A DNA stretch of 64,000 bases from Bacteroidaceae bacterium (GCA_017650105.1 JAGCFO010000029.1:62001-126000); one strand, 5' to 3'. Positions 18,043 through 26,919 are shown, counted from the stretch's first letter. The notes: a model not told the origin generated them from the sequence alone. A program made the numbers and translations.

Positions 18043-19049
18043 AGAAGATTACTTTTTTTAAGCAAGTCTCCGAAATTGATGCTGGGCAATGGAGTGCGTT
18101 GGTTATGGCATCCTCAGTCGCATCGTTCTTTCAAACTAAGGACTGTTACGACTTTTATGATAGCTTACCGTTTTTGGAAGCGTTTGTCTTCGGAGTACAA
18201 GAGAATGATGCATTAAAAGGTGTAGTTGTTGGTTACATACAAAAGGATGGTGGAAAAGTAAAGAGGTTTTTCTCACGCCGTGCGATTATTAATGGTGGAC
18301 CTCTTTTGGCGGATGATATTTCAGAAGAGGCTGTGGAGGCGTTGTTAAAAGGAAGTGCAAATATATTACGGAAAAAGGCAATCTATATTGAAACGCGTAA
18401 CTTCAATGATTATTCACGTTGGAAAACAGTTTTCATAAAATGTCGCTTCCTTTATGAACCGCATTATAACTTTCAGGTTGACACGTCATCGGTAGGGCTT
18501 GCAGAGCAAAATGTGGGGAAGAGTCGAAAACGTGATATACGAACTTCCTTGCGTGATGGGGCTACTGTTGTTGATGTTCCGAATGAGAAAGAAGTAAAAG
18601 AATTATACGAGCTTCTATCTGAGCTGTATCGTAAAAAGGTGAAAACCCCACTATTCCCATATGTCTTTTTCAAGAGATTATATGAATCCGATTTTAGTAG
18701 ATTCATTTTGGTTCGTTATAATGATTGTATCATTGGCGGTACTGTATGTGTTTGTTTGAATAACAAGGTTATGTATGAGTGGTTTGCGTGCGGTAAAGAT
18801 GGTCAGTTTAAGAATATCTATCCTTCAACGCTCGCAACATGGTCGGGTATCCTTTATGCCGCCAATCATGGATTCAAATGTTTTGATATGATGGGTGCCG
18901 GAAAACCTGGCGATGGTGGATATGGCGTGCGTGACTTCAAAGCAAAATTTGGTGGGCAATTGGTTGAACACGGGCGCTTTTTATTTATTTGTGACAGACT
19001 CCTATTTGAAATAGGTTCAATTGGGGTGAAAATTCTTAAAAGGAAATGA
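18039..19049 (+). CDS. FemAB/GNAT-fold acyltransferase-like protein
   Basis: A 336-residue protein resembling the GNAT-type domain of the FemA/FemB and PEP-CTERM/XrtA-associated groups. These transfer an aminoacyl or acyl group to a nitrogen of a cell-wall or glycan sugar. Visible landmarks: ASFFQTKDCYDFY near 31-43, KSRKRDIRTSLRDG around 161-174, a second-half segment RYNDCIIGGTVCVCLNN, and the conserved end MMGAGKPGDGGYGVRDFKAKFG (about 286-307). It overlaps the genes on both sides by 4 nt (ATGA), marking one coupled GT4-FemAB-DUF354 block. In a polysaccharide locus a role in adding an amino acid or acyl group to the repeat unit is plausible but inferred. Confidence 0.78.
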   Translation: MKKITFFKQVSEIDAGQWSALVMASSVASFFQTKDCYDFYDSLPFLEAFVFGVQENDALKGVVVGYIQKDGGKVKRFFSRRAIINGGPLLADDISEEAVEALLKGSANILRKKAIYIETRNFNDYSRWKTVFIKCRFLYEPHYNFQVDTSSVGLAEQNVGKSRKRDIRTSLRDGATVVDVPNEKEVKELYELLSELYRKKVKTPLFPYVFFKRLYESDFSRFILVRYNDCIIGGTVCVCLNNKVMYEWFACGKDGQFKNIYPSTLATWSGILYAANHGFKCFDMMGAGKPGDGGYGVRDFKAKFGGQLVEHGRFLFICDRLLFEIGSIGVKILKRK

Positions 19050-20119
19050 ATATCCTTATTGATATCGGCCATCCAGCTCATGTGCATCTGTTCCGATGTT
19101 TTGCCCACGAAATGCTGACGAGGGGGCATAAGGTGTTGTTTACTTGCCGCGACAAGGAGTTTGAAATAGCTCTTTTAAAAGCGGAGGGTTTTGAATACAT
19201 TTCTTTTGGGAAAAAATATTCTTCCAAATTAGGTAAAATATTGGGATTGCTTAAGTTTGATTGCCTGGAATGGAAAACTTGCCTACAATTCAAGCCTGAT
19301 ATCTTGCTTAGTCATGGCTCAATGTATGCTGCGCATGCTGCATGGCTGTATGGCAGACCTCATATATCATTCGAAGATACATATAACTTCGAACAGATAC
19401 GGTTATATGAACCTTTTACTGCTGCTATTTTGACAGCAGATTATGAACATCCCTTTATTTCGAAAAAAGAGATTCATTATGCTGGTTATCACGAGCTAGC
19501 ATACTTGCATCCTAAACGTTTTACTCCTGATAAATCAGTGCTTACGGAACTTGGGCTAATGGAAGATGAAAAGTATGTGTTGCTTCGTTTCGTGTCTTGG
19601 AAAGCTACACATGATTCTGGGCACAAAGGAATGTCAATTGAAAACAAACGTAGAGCTGTTCGGCTGTTCTCACAGTATGCTAAAGTTTTCATTTCCTCAG
19701 AGAAGGATCTTCCAGAAGATCTTCAATGTTATAGGCTGCCCACGCCTCCTGAGCGCATCCATCACGTGATGGCTTTTTCTTCTCTAATATTTGGTGAAAG
19801 TGCTACTATGGTGTCGGAGGGCGTGGTGCTGGGCGTCCCTGGAATTTATATGGATAACACGGGACGATATTATACACGCGAGCAGGAAGTACGATATGGC
19901 ATGTGCTTCAATTTTTCAGAGTCATTGGAGGATCAGGATAGAGCGATAAATAAGGGTGTCGAGATTCTCTCTTCTTCAACTTTTGACAACTCAGGTCATG
20001 AGCAAATGCTTAAAGAAAAGATTGATGTGACGGGGTTCTTGGTTGATTTCATCGAAAATTGGCCCATAAGCAAACAACGGGCAAAAGATAATCCAGATTA
20101 CCAGTATCGATTCAAATAA
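19046..20119 (+). CDS. DUF354 family protein (GT-B-like fold)
   Basis: A 357-residue protein of the DUF354 type. The N-terminus MNILIDIGHPAHVHLF, with the Gly-His-Pro-x-His-x-His pattern at residues 8-14, is diagnostic. Further conserved segments are LLSHGSMYAAHAAWLYGRPHI (about 90-110), LLRFVSWKATHDSGHKG (about 176-192) and FGESATMVSEGVVLGVPGI (about 250-268), the last resembling the donor-binding turn of GT-B enzymes such as WecB. Family members occur in archaea and bacteria within surface-glycan clusters and have no settled biochemical function. It is coupled to the upstream FemAB-like gene by an ATGA overlap and followed 4 nt later by a deacetylase-like gene. Confidence 0.85.
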   Translation: MNILIDIGHPAHVHLFRCFAHEMLTRGHKVLFTCRDKEFEIALLKAEGFEYISFGKKYSSKLGKILGLLKFDCLEWKTCLQFKPDILLSHGSMYAAHAAWLYGRPHISFEDTYNFEQIRLYEPFTAAILTADYEHPFISKKEIHYAGYHELAYLHPKRFTPDKSVLTELGLMEDEKYVLLRFVSWKATHDSGHKGMSIENKRRAVRLFSQYAKVFISSEKDLPEDLQCYRLPTPPERIHHVMAFSSLIFGESATMVSEGVVLGVPGIYMDNTGRYYTREQEVRYGMCFNFSESLEDQDRAINKGVEILSSSTFDNSGHEQMLKEKIDVTGFLVDFIENWPISKQRAKDNPDYQYRFK

Positions 20120-20123
20120 AGGG

Positions 20124-20912
20124 ATGGATTTCACGCTGAAGAAATATCGTAAGCTTCTAACTGTTCTTCAGGGGGCAGGCTACTTGTTTCAAACTTACGG
20201 TTCTAGTTGTACCTCTCCTTTCCTTTTTGACAATAGATATAAGGAAAGGTTTTGCATATTGCGACATGATGTGGATCTGAAGCCTCAGAATTCGATGGCA
20301 ACAGCCCGAATAGAAGCGGAACTTGGCATTAATGCTTCATATTATTTCCGTGCAGTTCCTGAAAGTTGGGACGAAGATATTATATGCAAGATAGCTTCGT
20401 TGGGGCATGAGATTGGCTATCACTATGAGTCTCTGACTACCTGCAAAGGAGATGTTGATAAAGCATATGATGATTTTTGCATGAACCTTGAGCGGTTGCG
20501 TCAGATAGTCCCTGTCTGCACAATCTGCATGCATGGCAGCCCGCGCTCTCCTTATGATAGCAAGGATATTTGGAAGAAGTATGACTATAAGGTTCTTGGC
20601 ATAGTTGGAGAACCGTATTTGGATACGGATTTCTCTCAGATCTTCTATTTGACCGACACTGGGCGCCGCTGGGATGGGGCAAAAGTGAGTGTTCGCGACA
20701 AAATACCTGTTTATCAAGATGAGTGGGTGAGGAAGGGCTGGACATTCCATAGCACTGACGATATTATTCGGGCTATTAAGCGTGGAATGTTTCCTGAGAG
20801 ACTTATGATGACAACCCATCCGCAACGATGGACAGACAATATGATGGATTGGGGTAGAGAGATTCTCCTTCAACATGCAAAAAATGTTGTAAAACGTTTG
20901 ATGACTCATTGA
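20124..20912 (+). CDS. Polysaccharide deacetylase-like (CE4-fold) protein
   Basis: A 262-residue protein with a NodB-like TIM-barrel pattern but no signal peptide. LRHDVDLKP places Asp49 and Asp51 at motif 1, and LGHEIGYHYE has His95 and His100 in the spacing expected for the metal site of motif 2. ICMHGSPRS (about 132-140) is motif-3-like. The cytosolic location suggests it acts on a nucleotide- or lipid-linked sugar before export. It ends the first block of the locus; the promoter for the export genes lies in the following 155-nt gap. Sequence-diverged family members can lack activity, so the catalytic role is inferred. Confidence 0.8.
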   Translation: MDFTLKKYRKLLTVLQGAGYLFQTYGSSCTSPFLFDNRYKERFCILRHDVDLKPQNSMATARIEAELGINASYYFRAVPESWDEDIICKIASLGHEIGYHYESLTTCKGDVDKAYDDFCMNLERLRQIVPVCTICMHGSPRSPYDSKDIWKKYDYKVLGIVGEPYLDTDFSQIFYLTDTGRRWDGAKVSVRDKIPVYQDEWVRKGWTFHSTDDIIRAIKRGMFPERLMMTTHPQRWTDNMMDWGREILLQHAKNVVKRLMTH

Positions 20913-21015
20913 TGTTTAAAGTACCTTTTTTTCATTTTTTAATTGTTTGTGACTGAGATATCAAGTCTTCTTTTGTTGTGATTCTTTTTCCTTTTTGTGA
21001 TTTTTCTTGATTGTT

Positions 21016-21047
21016 GTTGATAAAGATAAGAAAAATGTTTAACTTTG
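21016..21047 (+). promoter_or_regulatory. Promoter of the export gene pair
   Basis: TAACTTTG at 21040-21047 matches the Bacteroidota -7 consensus TAnnTTTG. GTTG at 21016-21019, 20 nt upstream, matches the -33 TTTG box at three of four bases. The start codon at 21068 follows about 20 nt after the -7 box, so the leader is short. This indicates that the Wza/Wzc-like pair has its own promoter separate from the 13494 promoter. Confidence 0.65.
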
Positions 21048-21067
21048 CACACAAATTTTGATATGCT

Positions 21068-21865
21068 ATGAAATCTTCAAAAATATTTTTTGTTTTAGTG
21101 GCATTATTCTGCGTAATGGTATCGTCTTGTATGTCACCCAAGAAGGTCCTTTACCTTCAGGATATGAAGCAGAATAGTCAAATAGAGTTGGAAAACCAAT
21201 TTCAGGCAGTCATATCACCTTATGATGAATTGACGATTTTGGTGTCTGCTCATGATTTTGATTTGGCCAAGCCGTTTAATTTGAGTTCTATTCAATCTAA
21301 TATCTCTACTCAAAATTCTCAGCAGCGCTTTGGCTATCTCGTGGATCCGAATGGGAATATTCAGTTCCCTATTTTGGGTGAGTTACATGTGGCTGGCATG
21401 ACACGTCTTGACCTTCAAGATTATATTACTGACCGGCTGAAAAAAGGAGACTATTTGACAGACCCTTATGTAATGGTGCGCTTTAACAACTTTAAGGTGT
21501 TCTATTTGGATAATTATGGAAGTAAGGCGACAGTGCTCAATATAACAGATGAACGATGCACATTGTTTGAGGCATTAGCTATGTTAGGTGATTTGAATGC
21601 TTCCACGAAACACGACAAGATTGGTATTCTTCGCGAGGTTAATGGGAAGATGACCATGCATTATATGGATCCGCGCAAGTCTGACGTTTTCAATGATCCT
21701 TATTTCATGTTGCAGCAGAATGATATCATTATCACTAAGCCTATCAAATCACGTTATGCCAAAGATGAGTTCTCTTATTGGACTTCATGGTTGTCCGTAC
21801 TCTCATCTCTGACTTCTATAGCTACTCTTTATATGCTTATTACAAAAGGGTACATAGTTTACTAA
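21068..21865 (+). CDS. Wza-like polysaccharide export outer-membrane lipoprotein
   Basis: Forms, or contributes to, the outer-membrane exit channel for the capsule or exopolysaccharide. The 265 residues start with a lipoprotein signal whose lipobox ends at Cys21 (MVSSC). The polysaccharide export domain covers about 45-130 (VISPYDELTILVSAHD, FGYLVDPNGNIQFPILGELHVAGMT split over it), followed by one SLBB-like segment with VLNITDERCTLFEALAMLGD. A hydrophobic C-terminal helix (about 236-258, WLSVLSSLTSIATLYMLI) matches the Bacteroidota form, which is smaller than E. coli Wza. It is 49 nt ahead of the Wzc-like kinase, the usual partner. Confidence 0.9.
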   Translation: MKSSKIFFVLVALFCVMVSSCMSPKKVLYLQDMKQNSQIELENQFQAVISPYDELTILVSAHDFDLAKPFNLSSIQSNISTQNSQQRFGYLVDPNGNIQFPILGELHVAGMTRLDLQDYITDRLKKGDYLTDPYVMVRFNNFKVFYLDNYGSKATVLNITDERCTLFEALAMLGDLNASTKHDKIGILREVNGKMTMHYMDPRKSDVFNDPYFMLQQNDIIITKPIKSRYAKDEFSYWTSWLSVLSSLTSIATLYMLITKGYIVY

Positions 21866-21914
21866 TGTTTGGCTTTGGCTGATTTATAAAGAAAGAGAAA
21901 CATTATAGCTGAAT

Positions 21915-24413
21915 ATGGCAACAACAAACGATACGAATACAAACGACCTCACTTTTCTCGACGAAAATTCAAATACTTCTTTGAAAATTAAGGACACCTT
22001 GTTCTTGATTCTTCGTAACCTCCACTGGCTAATCCTTTTTGCTGTGATTGGAGCTTTTGTTGGAACATATCTGGCTCGAAGTCAAGAGAAGATTTATGCA
22101 AGCAGCGCTCGTGTCATTATCAAAGATCCTAACACTAACAGTGTAGATATGCGCGATTCGGAGCTTCTTAATTCGGTGACTGGCGCTCGTGCAGGCAAGT
22201 TCTATGTTTCAACTCTAAACAATGAGCTGATGATTATGACTTCCAAAACCACTATGATGGAAGTGGTGGAGGCTATGGACTTGAATGTCACTTATACAAC
22301 ACCAACGAGGCTTGTCAAGCGCGTAAGAGATCTGTATGGAGAAACTCCGATTGTCGTGGACATGATGGATGTGAAGGATAATCAGTACGTGTTGATGACA
22401 ATCGTGCCTACTGATGCAAAGCATGCTTCTCTTCAGATGGAGGGCTATGCTCCGATGTCTGTAACGCTTAATGATACGATTACTACTCCTGTAGGGCGTG
22501 TGGTTGTTTTACCTACGTGGAACTATATTGAAAGTTGGTTTGGCATTCCTGTTACTGTTACCCACAAAACTGTTTCTGCAACAGCTGACTACTATCGGTC
22601 TGTTGTGTCAGCAACGAGAGATGACGACAAGAATACGATTGTTAATCTCTCTATCCATGACAAATCGGCCCAGCGTGCAGCCGACCTCTTGAATAAACTG
22701 ATAGAGATTTATAACGAAGATGCCATAAAGTCAAAGAAGAAGATTGTCGCCTACTCGCATGACTATATCAACGAGCGTCTGACGGTTCTCGATGAGGAGC
22801 TGGGGGCAAAAGAGATGGAACTGGCTTCATTTAAGCGTCAAAATGAGTTGATTGATGTTGGGAGCCTGGGACAGACATATGTGTCGGCAAGCATCGCATC
22901 AAATCAGCAGGCTGAACAGTTAGAACAGCAGTTGTCTCTGGCTCGATACTTGCAGGAGTCTATTAACAGCGGTTCCTTGAGCAAACCGTTACCTGTGAGT
23001 CTTGGTATTGATGATCCAAATATTGTGGCGTCTCTTACACAGTATAATGAGGCTGCTCTGAAACTTGACAAATATGAAACATCAGGTGCCACTAACAATC
23101 CCATTGTCAAGGAGTTGATGACGGAACAGACTGTGCTGAAATCAAACTTGAGTAAAATGGTGAGTGTGTATATCTCTTCATTGTCTGAACGCTTGCAGGG
23201 GGCACGAAATGCGGGTGCGAGAGCTTCCAGTCAGGTGCAGAGCGTTCCCACAAAGCAGATTTATGTGGAGAACGTCGAGCGTATGCAGAAAATCAAGGAG
23301 GCGCTTTATCTGAACCTTCTCACCAAGCGCGAGGAACTGATGATTAGCCAGCCGTCTATGGAAGGAAATGCGAAGGTTGTGGAAGAGGCTCGTGTTATTC
23401 CCGTTCCCGTGGCTCCCAACGAGCGCAGCATGATGCTCAAGGGCTTGCTATTGGGACTCTGCATTCCCATCGCTTTCTATTTGATAAGGAGAATTCTTGA
23501 TACGAAAGTCCGTTATCGCGCTGATATTGAAAAGGGCACGACAGTTCCGTTCGTGGGAGAGGTGCCTGCTCGTGAGAAGAACGACTCGCGCAAGATTGTT
23601 GTGTTCAGCAACAAACGAGATGCAATTTCAGAGGCGTTCCGAATGTTACGTCCGAATATTGAATATATGTGTGACAACACAAAGAAGTCACACGTAATCC
23701 TGTTCACCTCATTCTTCGAGAGCAGTGGTAAGACGTTCCTTACATCAAACCTCACGGCTAGTTTTGCGATAGCTGGAAAGAAAGCGGTCCTTGTCGACCT
23801 TGACTTACGAAAAGGTACGTTGAACAAGAATACCACGGAAACTCGGATGGTCGGCGTATCTAACTATTTAGCTGGCCAGGTTGACAGCATTGAAGAGATT
23901 ATCCAGCACGATGTGTTGGCGGAAAATGTTGACTGTATTTTCTCCGGACCTATCCCCCCAAATCCCGCAGAGTTGCTCAGTGGCCAGCGGTTTGATGAGA
24001 TGGTAGAACAGTTGCGTGAACGATATAATTATATCATTCTCGACAGCGTGCCGGCAGGTATCGTAGCTGATGCAGATATCGTGAAGCGTGTTGCCGACTC
24101 AACGATGTTTGTCATCCGCTATGGACGCTTCGACAAACAGATGCTGGGTGAGCTGGAGAAACTCTACAAAGCAGAGAAATTTCCCAACATGGGCGTTATC
24201 CTCAATGCCGTGCAGTACAAGAAGCGTGGCTACGGCTATGGGTACGGTAAAAACTACGGCTATGGGTACGGTTACGGTTATGGTTACGGCTACGGAGGTT
24301 ATGGCTACGGCAGCTATGGCTATGGTTACGGCTATGGTTCGAACTATGGCGTGGAAGATGAGAAAAAAAGTGGGAAGAAGAAGGGCAAGAAGAAATCTGA
24401 ATCAGATGAATAA
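21915..24413 (+). CDS. Wzc-like chain-length determinant and BY-kinase
   Basis: Inner-membrane polysaccharide co-polymerase fused to a bacterial tyrosine kinase, controlling polymer length and export. The 832 residues read as: N-terminal membrane segment (about 33-50), periplasmic Wzz domain with a coiled-coil-rich centre (about 55-500), second membrane segment (about 508-525), then the kinase. Walker A-like FESSGKTFL has Ser603-Ser604-Gly605-Lys606-Thr607; Walker A' VLVDLDLRKG has Asp628 and Asp630. The tail (about 769-811) holds 17 tyrosines alternating with glycine, the autophosphorylation cluster, and then a Lys-rich end. BY-kinase cycles of phosphorylation and dephosphorylation drive polymer assembly in the family. 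The partner phosphatase is not in this window. Confidence 0.93.
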   Translation: MATTNDTNTNDLTFLDENSNTSLKIKDTLFLILRNLHWLILFAVIGAFVGTYLARSQEKIYASSARVIIKDPNTNSVDMRDSELLNSVTGARAGKFYVSTLNNELMIMTSKTTMMEVVEAMDLNVTYTTPTRLVKRVRDLYGETPIVVDMMDVKDNQYVLMTIVPTDAKHASLQMEGYAPMSVTLNDTITTPVGRVVVLPTWNYIESWFGIPVTVTHKTVSATADYYRSVVSATRDDDKNTIVNLSIHDKSAQRAADLLNKLIEIYNEDAIKSKKKIVAYSHDYINERLTVLDEELGAKEMELASFKRQNELIDVGSLGQTYVSASIASNQQAEQLEQQLSLARYLQESINSGSLSKPLPVSLGIDDPNIVASLTQYNEAALKLDKYETSGATNNPIVKELMTEQTVLKSNLSKMVSVYISSLSERLQGARNAGARASSQVQSVPTKQIYVENVERMQKIKEALYLNLLTKREELMISQPSMEGNAKVVEEARVIPVPVAPNERSMMLKGLLLGLCIPIAFYLIRRILDTKVRYRADIEKGTTVPFVGEVPAREKNDSRKIVVFSNKRDAISEAFRMLRPNIEYMCDNTKKSHVILFTSFFESSGKTFLTSNLTASFAIAGKKAVLVDLDLRKGTLNKNTTETRMVGVSNYLAGQVDSIEEIIQHDVLAENVDCIFSGPIPPNPAELLSGQRFDEMVEQLRERYNYIILDSVPAGIVADADIVKRVADSTMFVIRYGRFDKQMLGELEKLYKAEKFPNMGVILNAVQYKKRGYGYGYGKNYGYGYGYGYGYGYGGYGYGSYGYGYGYGSNYGVEDEKKSGKKKGKKKSESDE
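24219..24350 (+). repeat. Tandem Gly-Tyr codon repeat in the kinase tail
   Basis: About 130 nt composed of alternating GGN and TAY codons, giving near-repeats of GGCTATGGTTAC. The tract encodes 17 Tyr in about 42 residues. Codon choice varies (TAC/TAT, GGC/GGT/GGG/GGA), so it is not a perfect microsatellite, but slippage could alter tail length in steps of six nucleotides without breaking the frame. Confidence 0.85.
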
Positions 24414-24494
24414 GACTGTGATAGATTTCTAGTCACAGGCTATATATATTATTCCGCATTCTGAAGCGAGAAGAGGTGGTTGTGAAATCAAAAG

Positions 24495-24530
24495 ATTTTC
24501 TCGCATTTTGAAGAAGGGAAAAAGTTTTTT
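24495..24530 (-). repeat. Diverged relative of the 60-bp dispersed repeat
   Basis: TTTTGAAGAAGGGAAAAAG around 24506-24524, preceded by TTTTCTCGC, parallels the order of elements in the copy at 59754-59813 (TCTCGCG, then ATGAAGAAGGGAAAAAA). Similarity is partial, so relatedness is a visual judgement. It sits in the 244-nt gap between the Wzc-like gene and the barstar gene, which holds no other feature I recognise. Confidence 0.4.
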
Positions 24531-24657
24531 CCTTTGTCTATAAATCTTTTTTCCTTCTCCAAAAATAAGCAAGACTTTGTGCCCATTTCTTTGTGCATTA
24601 TAATTGTTTCAAAAGAAGCTCATATATTTAATATTTGTAAGAATCTAATCTCTTTTT

Positions 24658-25041
24658 ATGAAAACGATAGTAGTTGATGGAGTGAGTTCAAAAGAGGAGC
24701 TAATAGCGACTATTTATAAAGGGATTTCAAAAGAACTCAGTTGGGCAGGATTGAACTGGGACGCTTTTGATGAGATTTTCAGATGTTTGGATGATTATTT
24801 ACCAAACGAAAATCTTGAGATAGTAAACAAAGATTTATCGCAGATTTCAAAGCATGACTTGTTTCTATACAAAGATACTCTTCTTTGCGCTAAAAAAGGT
24901 TACGAGAAAGAAGGAAACGCAGAAAAGCTTTCATTCACATTCAGCCAAGAATTAGCAGATGATGAAATAGTTGAAATTATTCGGCAGCCATCTCACTCCT
25001 TGTTATGGAAATTTTGGAAAAGAAAGAAAACGAAGAAATGA
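24658..25041 (+). CDS. Barstar-family protein (ribonuclease/toxin immunity type)
   Basis: A 127-residue cytosolic protein of the barstar family, which neutralises barnase-type RNases and related toxin domains by direct binding. The family core appears as KEELIATIYKGIS (about 12-24), then GLNWDAFDEIFRCLDDYLP (about 32-50), where GLNWDAFxD is the hallmark. The C-terminus is Lys-rich (residues 118-127). No intact barnase or toxin gene is adjacent; instead a frameshifted Rhs fragment begins 26 nt downstream. The gene is AT-rich relative to its flanks, which suits a mobile immunity gene. I infer an orphan immunity protein left from, or acquired against, a polymorphic toxin. Confidence 0.82.
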   Translation: MKTIVVDGVSSKEELIATIYKGISKELSWAGLNWDAFDEIFRCLDDYLPNENLEIVNKDLSQISKHDLFLYKDTLLCAKKGYEKEGNAEKLSFTFSQELADDEIVEIIRQPSHSLLWKFWKRKKTKK

Positions 25042-25066
25042 ATGGCTAGTTTGAAAGAGAAAAACA

Positions 25067-25387
25067 ATGGTTCACCTGCTGGTTGAATTTAATTATAACT
25101 TATCTAACTTGCCCGTTGGACATATGATTGAGAAAATTGATAAACTGAAATACGGCACGGGCAGCCTCGTCAGCCAGCACAATCACAATGGCAAGACAAT
25201 TGAGACGTTCACCTACGACACGTACGGCAACCAGACAAAGGAAGGACACCACCATATGGCAGCTGCTCGACGTGAACGCACGTGGACTGGTGCTGCGCGA
25301 GCAGAAGGACTCCATTGTCACCACCTACACCTATGACAATGCGGGACGCATGCGCTTTTTCACTACTTATTTCAGAATGAAACTGTA
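25067..25387 (+). pseudogene. Degraded Rhs/YD-repeat fragment
   Basis: About 320 nt that read as Rhs-type repeats only if the frame is shifted. The first part encodes NYNLSNLP and then HNGKTIETFTYDTYGNQTK; after about 25240 the second frame continues with DTTIWQLLDVNARGLV and ends in IVTTYTYDNAGRM before a stop at 25387. YDxxGN and YDNAGR are the YD-repeat signatures of Rhs toxins and wall-associated proteins. The rest of an Rhs gene (normally well over 1000 residues) is missing on both sides. Next to a barstar gene this suggests the ruins of a toxin-immunity locus. The GC content is higher than that of the barstar gene. Confidence 0.75.
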
Positions 25388-25465
25388 ATAATTGCGAGAA
25401 AATGCAATTATCTCCGTTTTTTCTTACCTTTTATCCAGAAAAAATATGATTTTTTAATAGAATTC

Positions 25466-25496
25466 TTTGTAGATAAAAAAAATATAGCTACCTTTG
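25466..25496 (+). promoter_or_regulatory. Consensus promoter of the OmpA-family gene
   Basis: TTTG at 25466-25469, then 19 nt, then TACCTTTG at 25489-25496: an exact match to the Bacteroidota housekeeping promoter. The ATG at 25552 follows after a leader of about 48 nt that is AT-rich, as usual for highly expressed genes in this phylum. Confidence 0.85.
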
Positions 25497-25551
25497 CCAA
25501 AGTTTTGTGTAGAGTAATTAATAATAATCTTCAATAAAAATAACAGCAAAA

Positions 25552-26919
25552 ATGAAAAAGACATTTTTAATGGTTGTCATCTGTGTCCTTGCTACAGTTT
25601 CAGCTTTTGCAGTTGAAAAGCCTAAAGGTATACACTTCGGTACCGCTAAGGACACAACAGATTACATTATTCCCGCTCCTCGTGCCAACTGGTATTTCGG
25701 TTTTGGCGGTGGTATCAATGCCCTCATTGGTAATGAAGTGGAGAAAAGTGCTCGTTATACCGGCATTACTCCTACTGCATATCTTGAGTTTGGAAAATGG
25801 GTTCTCCCCGATGTAGCAGTAGGATTTAATCTTACGGGATTCCAGCTCAAAGGACAGAGTCGTTACACCCTGCAGCCTAACATTGAAGTCCCTGTTGGAT
25901 ACACTATGACTTCCACAGTAAACGATCTTCTGCCGGAGTATCAAGAGTTTACCGAACTTGGTTTTGCTGCTAATGGTCGTGTGGCTCTTGACTGGACCAA
26001 TTTCCTTCTTGGCTTCGACAGAGGTATGACCAAGAAATGGCATTTCATCACTCCTGTTGGCTTTGGTTTGACTTATGAGCGCGGTGCATTCAACAATGAG
26101 CATCGTAAAAACAGAGATGGTAAGTATCATGGTAATTTCGAATACAATGCAACGTTTGGCATCGAGAACGAGTTCCGTCTTGGCGAGAATTTTTCTCTTA
26201 TAAACAACATCAACTTGCTTGCATCTCGTGGTTCATTTGACTTCTCAGGTTATGACAATACCAACGCACCAACGTTCGACATTATTCCTTCCATCACCTT
26301 GGGTGCTCGCTTCTCCGTTCCCGGACGTGAAGCTTCTCGCTCAAAGGACGGCTATGCTGCCGAAGAACTTGGTCCTAACCGCTTCTTCGCCAACACCAAT
26401 GGCTTACGCGACGAAATCGCTGGCTTGGAGGCAGAGAACGATCAGCTCAAGCGCGACTTGGACGAACTCCAGGGAATCATCGACGATCTGAAGAATCGCC
26501 CAGCTGAGCAGGTTATTAAGTATGTTGAAACTGACAATGGTCCCGATCCTATCATCGTTTACTTCAAGATTGACCATTGGGATCTTCTTCCCGAGGCAAA
26601 GGCTTTGCTGAATAGCTATGCTGCTGTTATCAAGGATAGCAAGGAAGGTGAGAAGTTCTACCTCATCGGTGGTGCCGACAGCGCAACTGGTACTCCTAAG
26701 CGTAATGTTCTCTTGAGTAATAACCGTTCACGTGTCGTTTACGATTACTTGATCAAGAAGTGTGGCGTTAATCCTGACAAGCTTATTAAGCGTGCTCTTG
26801 GTGGAATCCTTGAGTATCAGCCTATTGAGATGAACCGTATGACCATCGTTGCAAGCGAGAACAGCCGTCTTGCCAAGATTATCGACAAGTACGACAACCA
26901 GACCGATAAGGATAAATAA
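25552..26919 (+). CDS. OmpA-family outer-membrane protein
   Basis: Abundant-type outer-membrane porin-like protein that anchors the envelope to peptidoglycan. The 455 residues have a signal peptide (MKKTFLMVVICVLATVSAFA), a beta-barrel region (about 40-260, rich in aromatic-alternating strands such as WYFGFGGGINAL), a charged coiled-coil linker (about 285-312, EIAGLEAENDQLKRDLDEL) and the C-terminal OmpA domain (about 325-440). The latter has YFKIDHWDLLPEAKALL, a GGADSATGTPKRN turn equivalent to the NxxLSxxRA region (LLSNNRSRVV), and ends near MNRMTIVAS. A consensus promoter lies upstream and a strong terminator downstream, so it is monocistronic and likely highly expressed. Confidence 0.92.
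   Translation: MKKTFLMVVICVLATVSAFAVEKPKGIHFGTAKDTTDYIIPAPRANWYFGFGGGINALIGNEVEKSARYTGITPTAYLEFGKWVLPDVAVGFNLTGFQLKGQSRYTLQPNIEVPVGYTMTSTVNDLLPEYQEFTELGFAANGRVALDWTNFLLGFDRGMTKKWHFITPVGFGLTYERGAFNNEHRKNRDGKYHGNFEYNATFGIENEFRLGENFSLINNINLLASRGSFDFSGYDNTNAPTFDIIPSITLGARFSVPGREASRSKDGYAAEELGPNRFFANTNGLRDEIAGLEAENDQLKRDLDELQGIIDDLKNRPAEQVIKYVETDNGPDPIIVYFKIDHWDLLPEAKALLNSYAAVIKDSKEGEKFYLIGGADSATGTPKRNVLLSNNRSRVVYDYLIKKCGVNPDKLIKRALGGILEYQPIEMNRMTIVASENSRLAKIIDKYDNQTDKDK

Noticed and set aside
20337..20909. 190-codon antisense frame opposite the deacetylase-like gene
   Set aside because: The sense gene has metal-site motifs and fits the operon; the antisense frame shows nothing recognisable.
24088..24432. 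Alternative frame through the kinase tail (Ala/Met/Thr-rich)
   Set aside because: It is the out-of-frame reading of the Gly-Tyr codon repeat and has no start context of its own.
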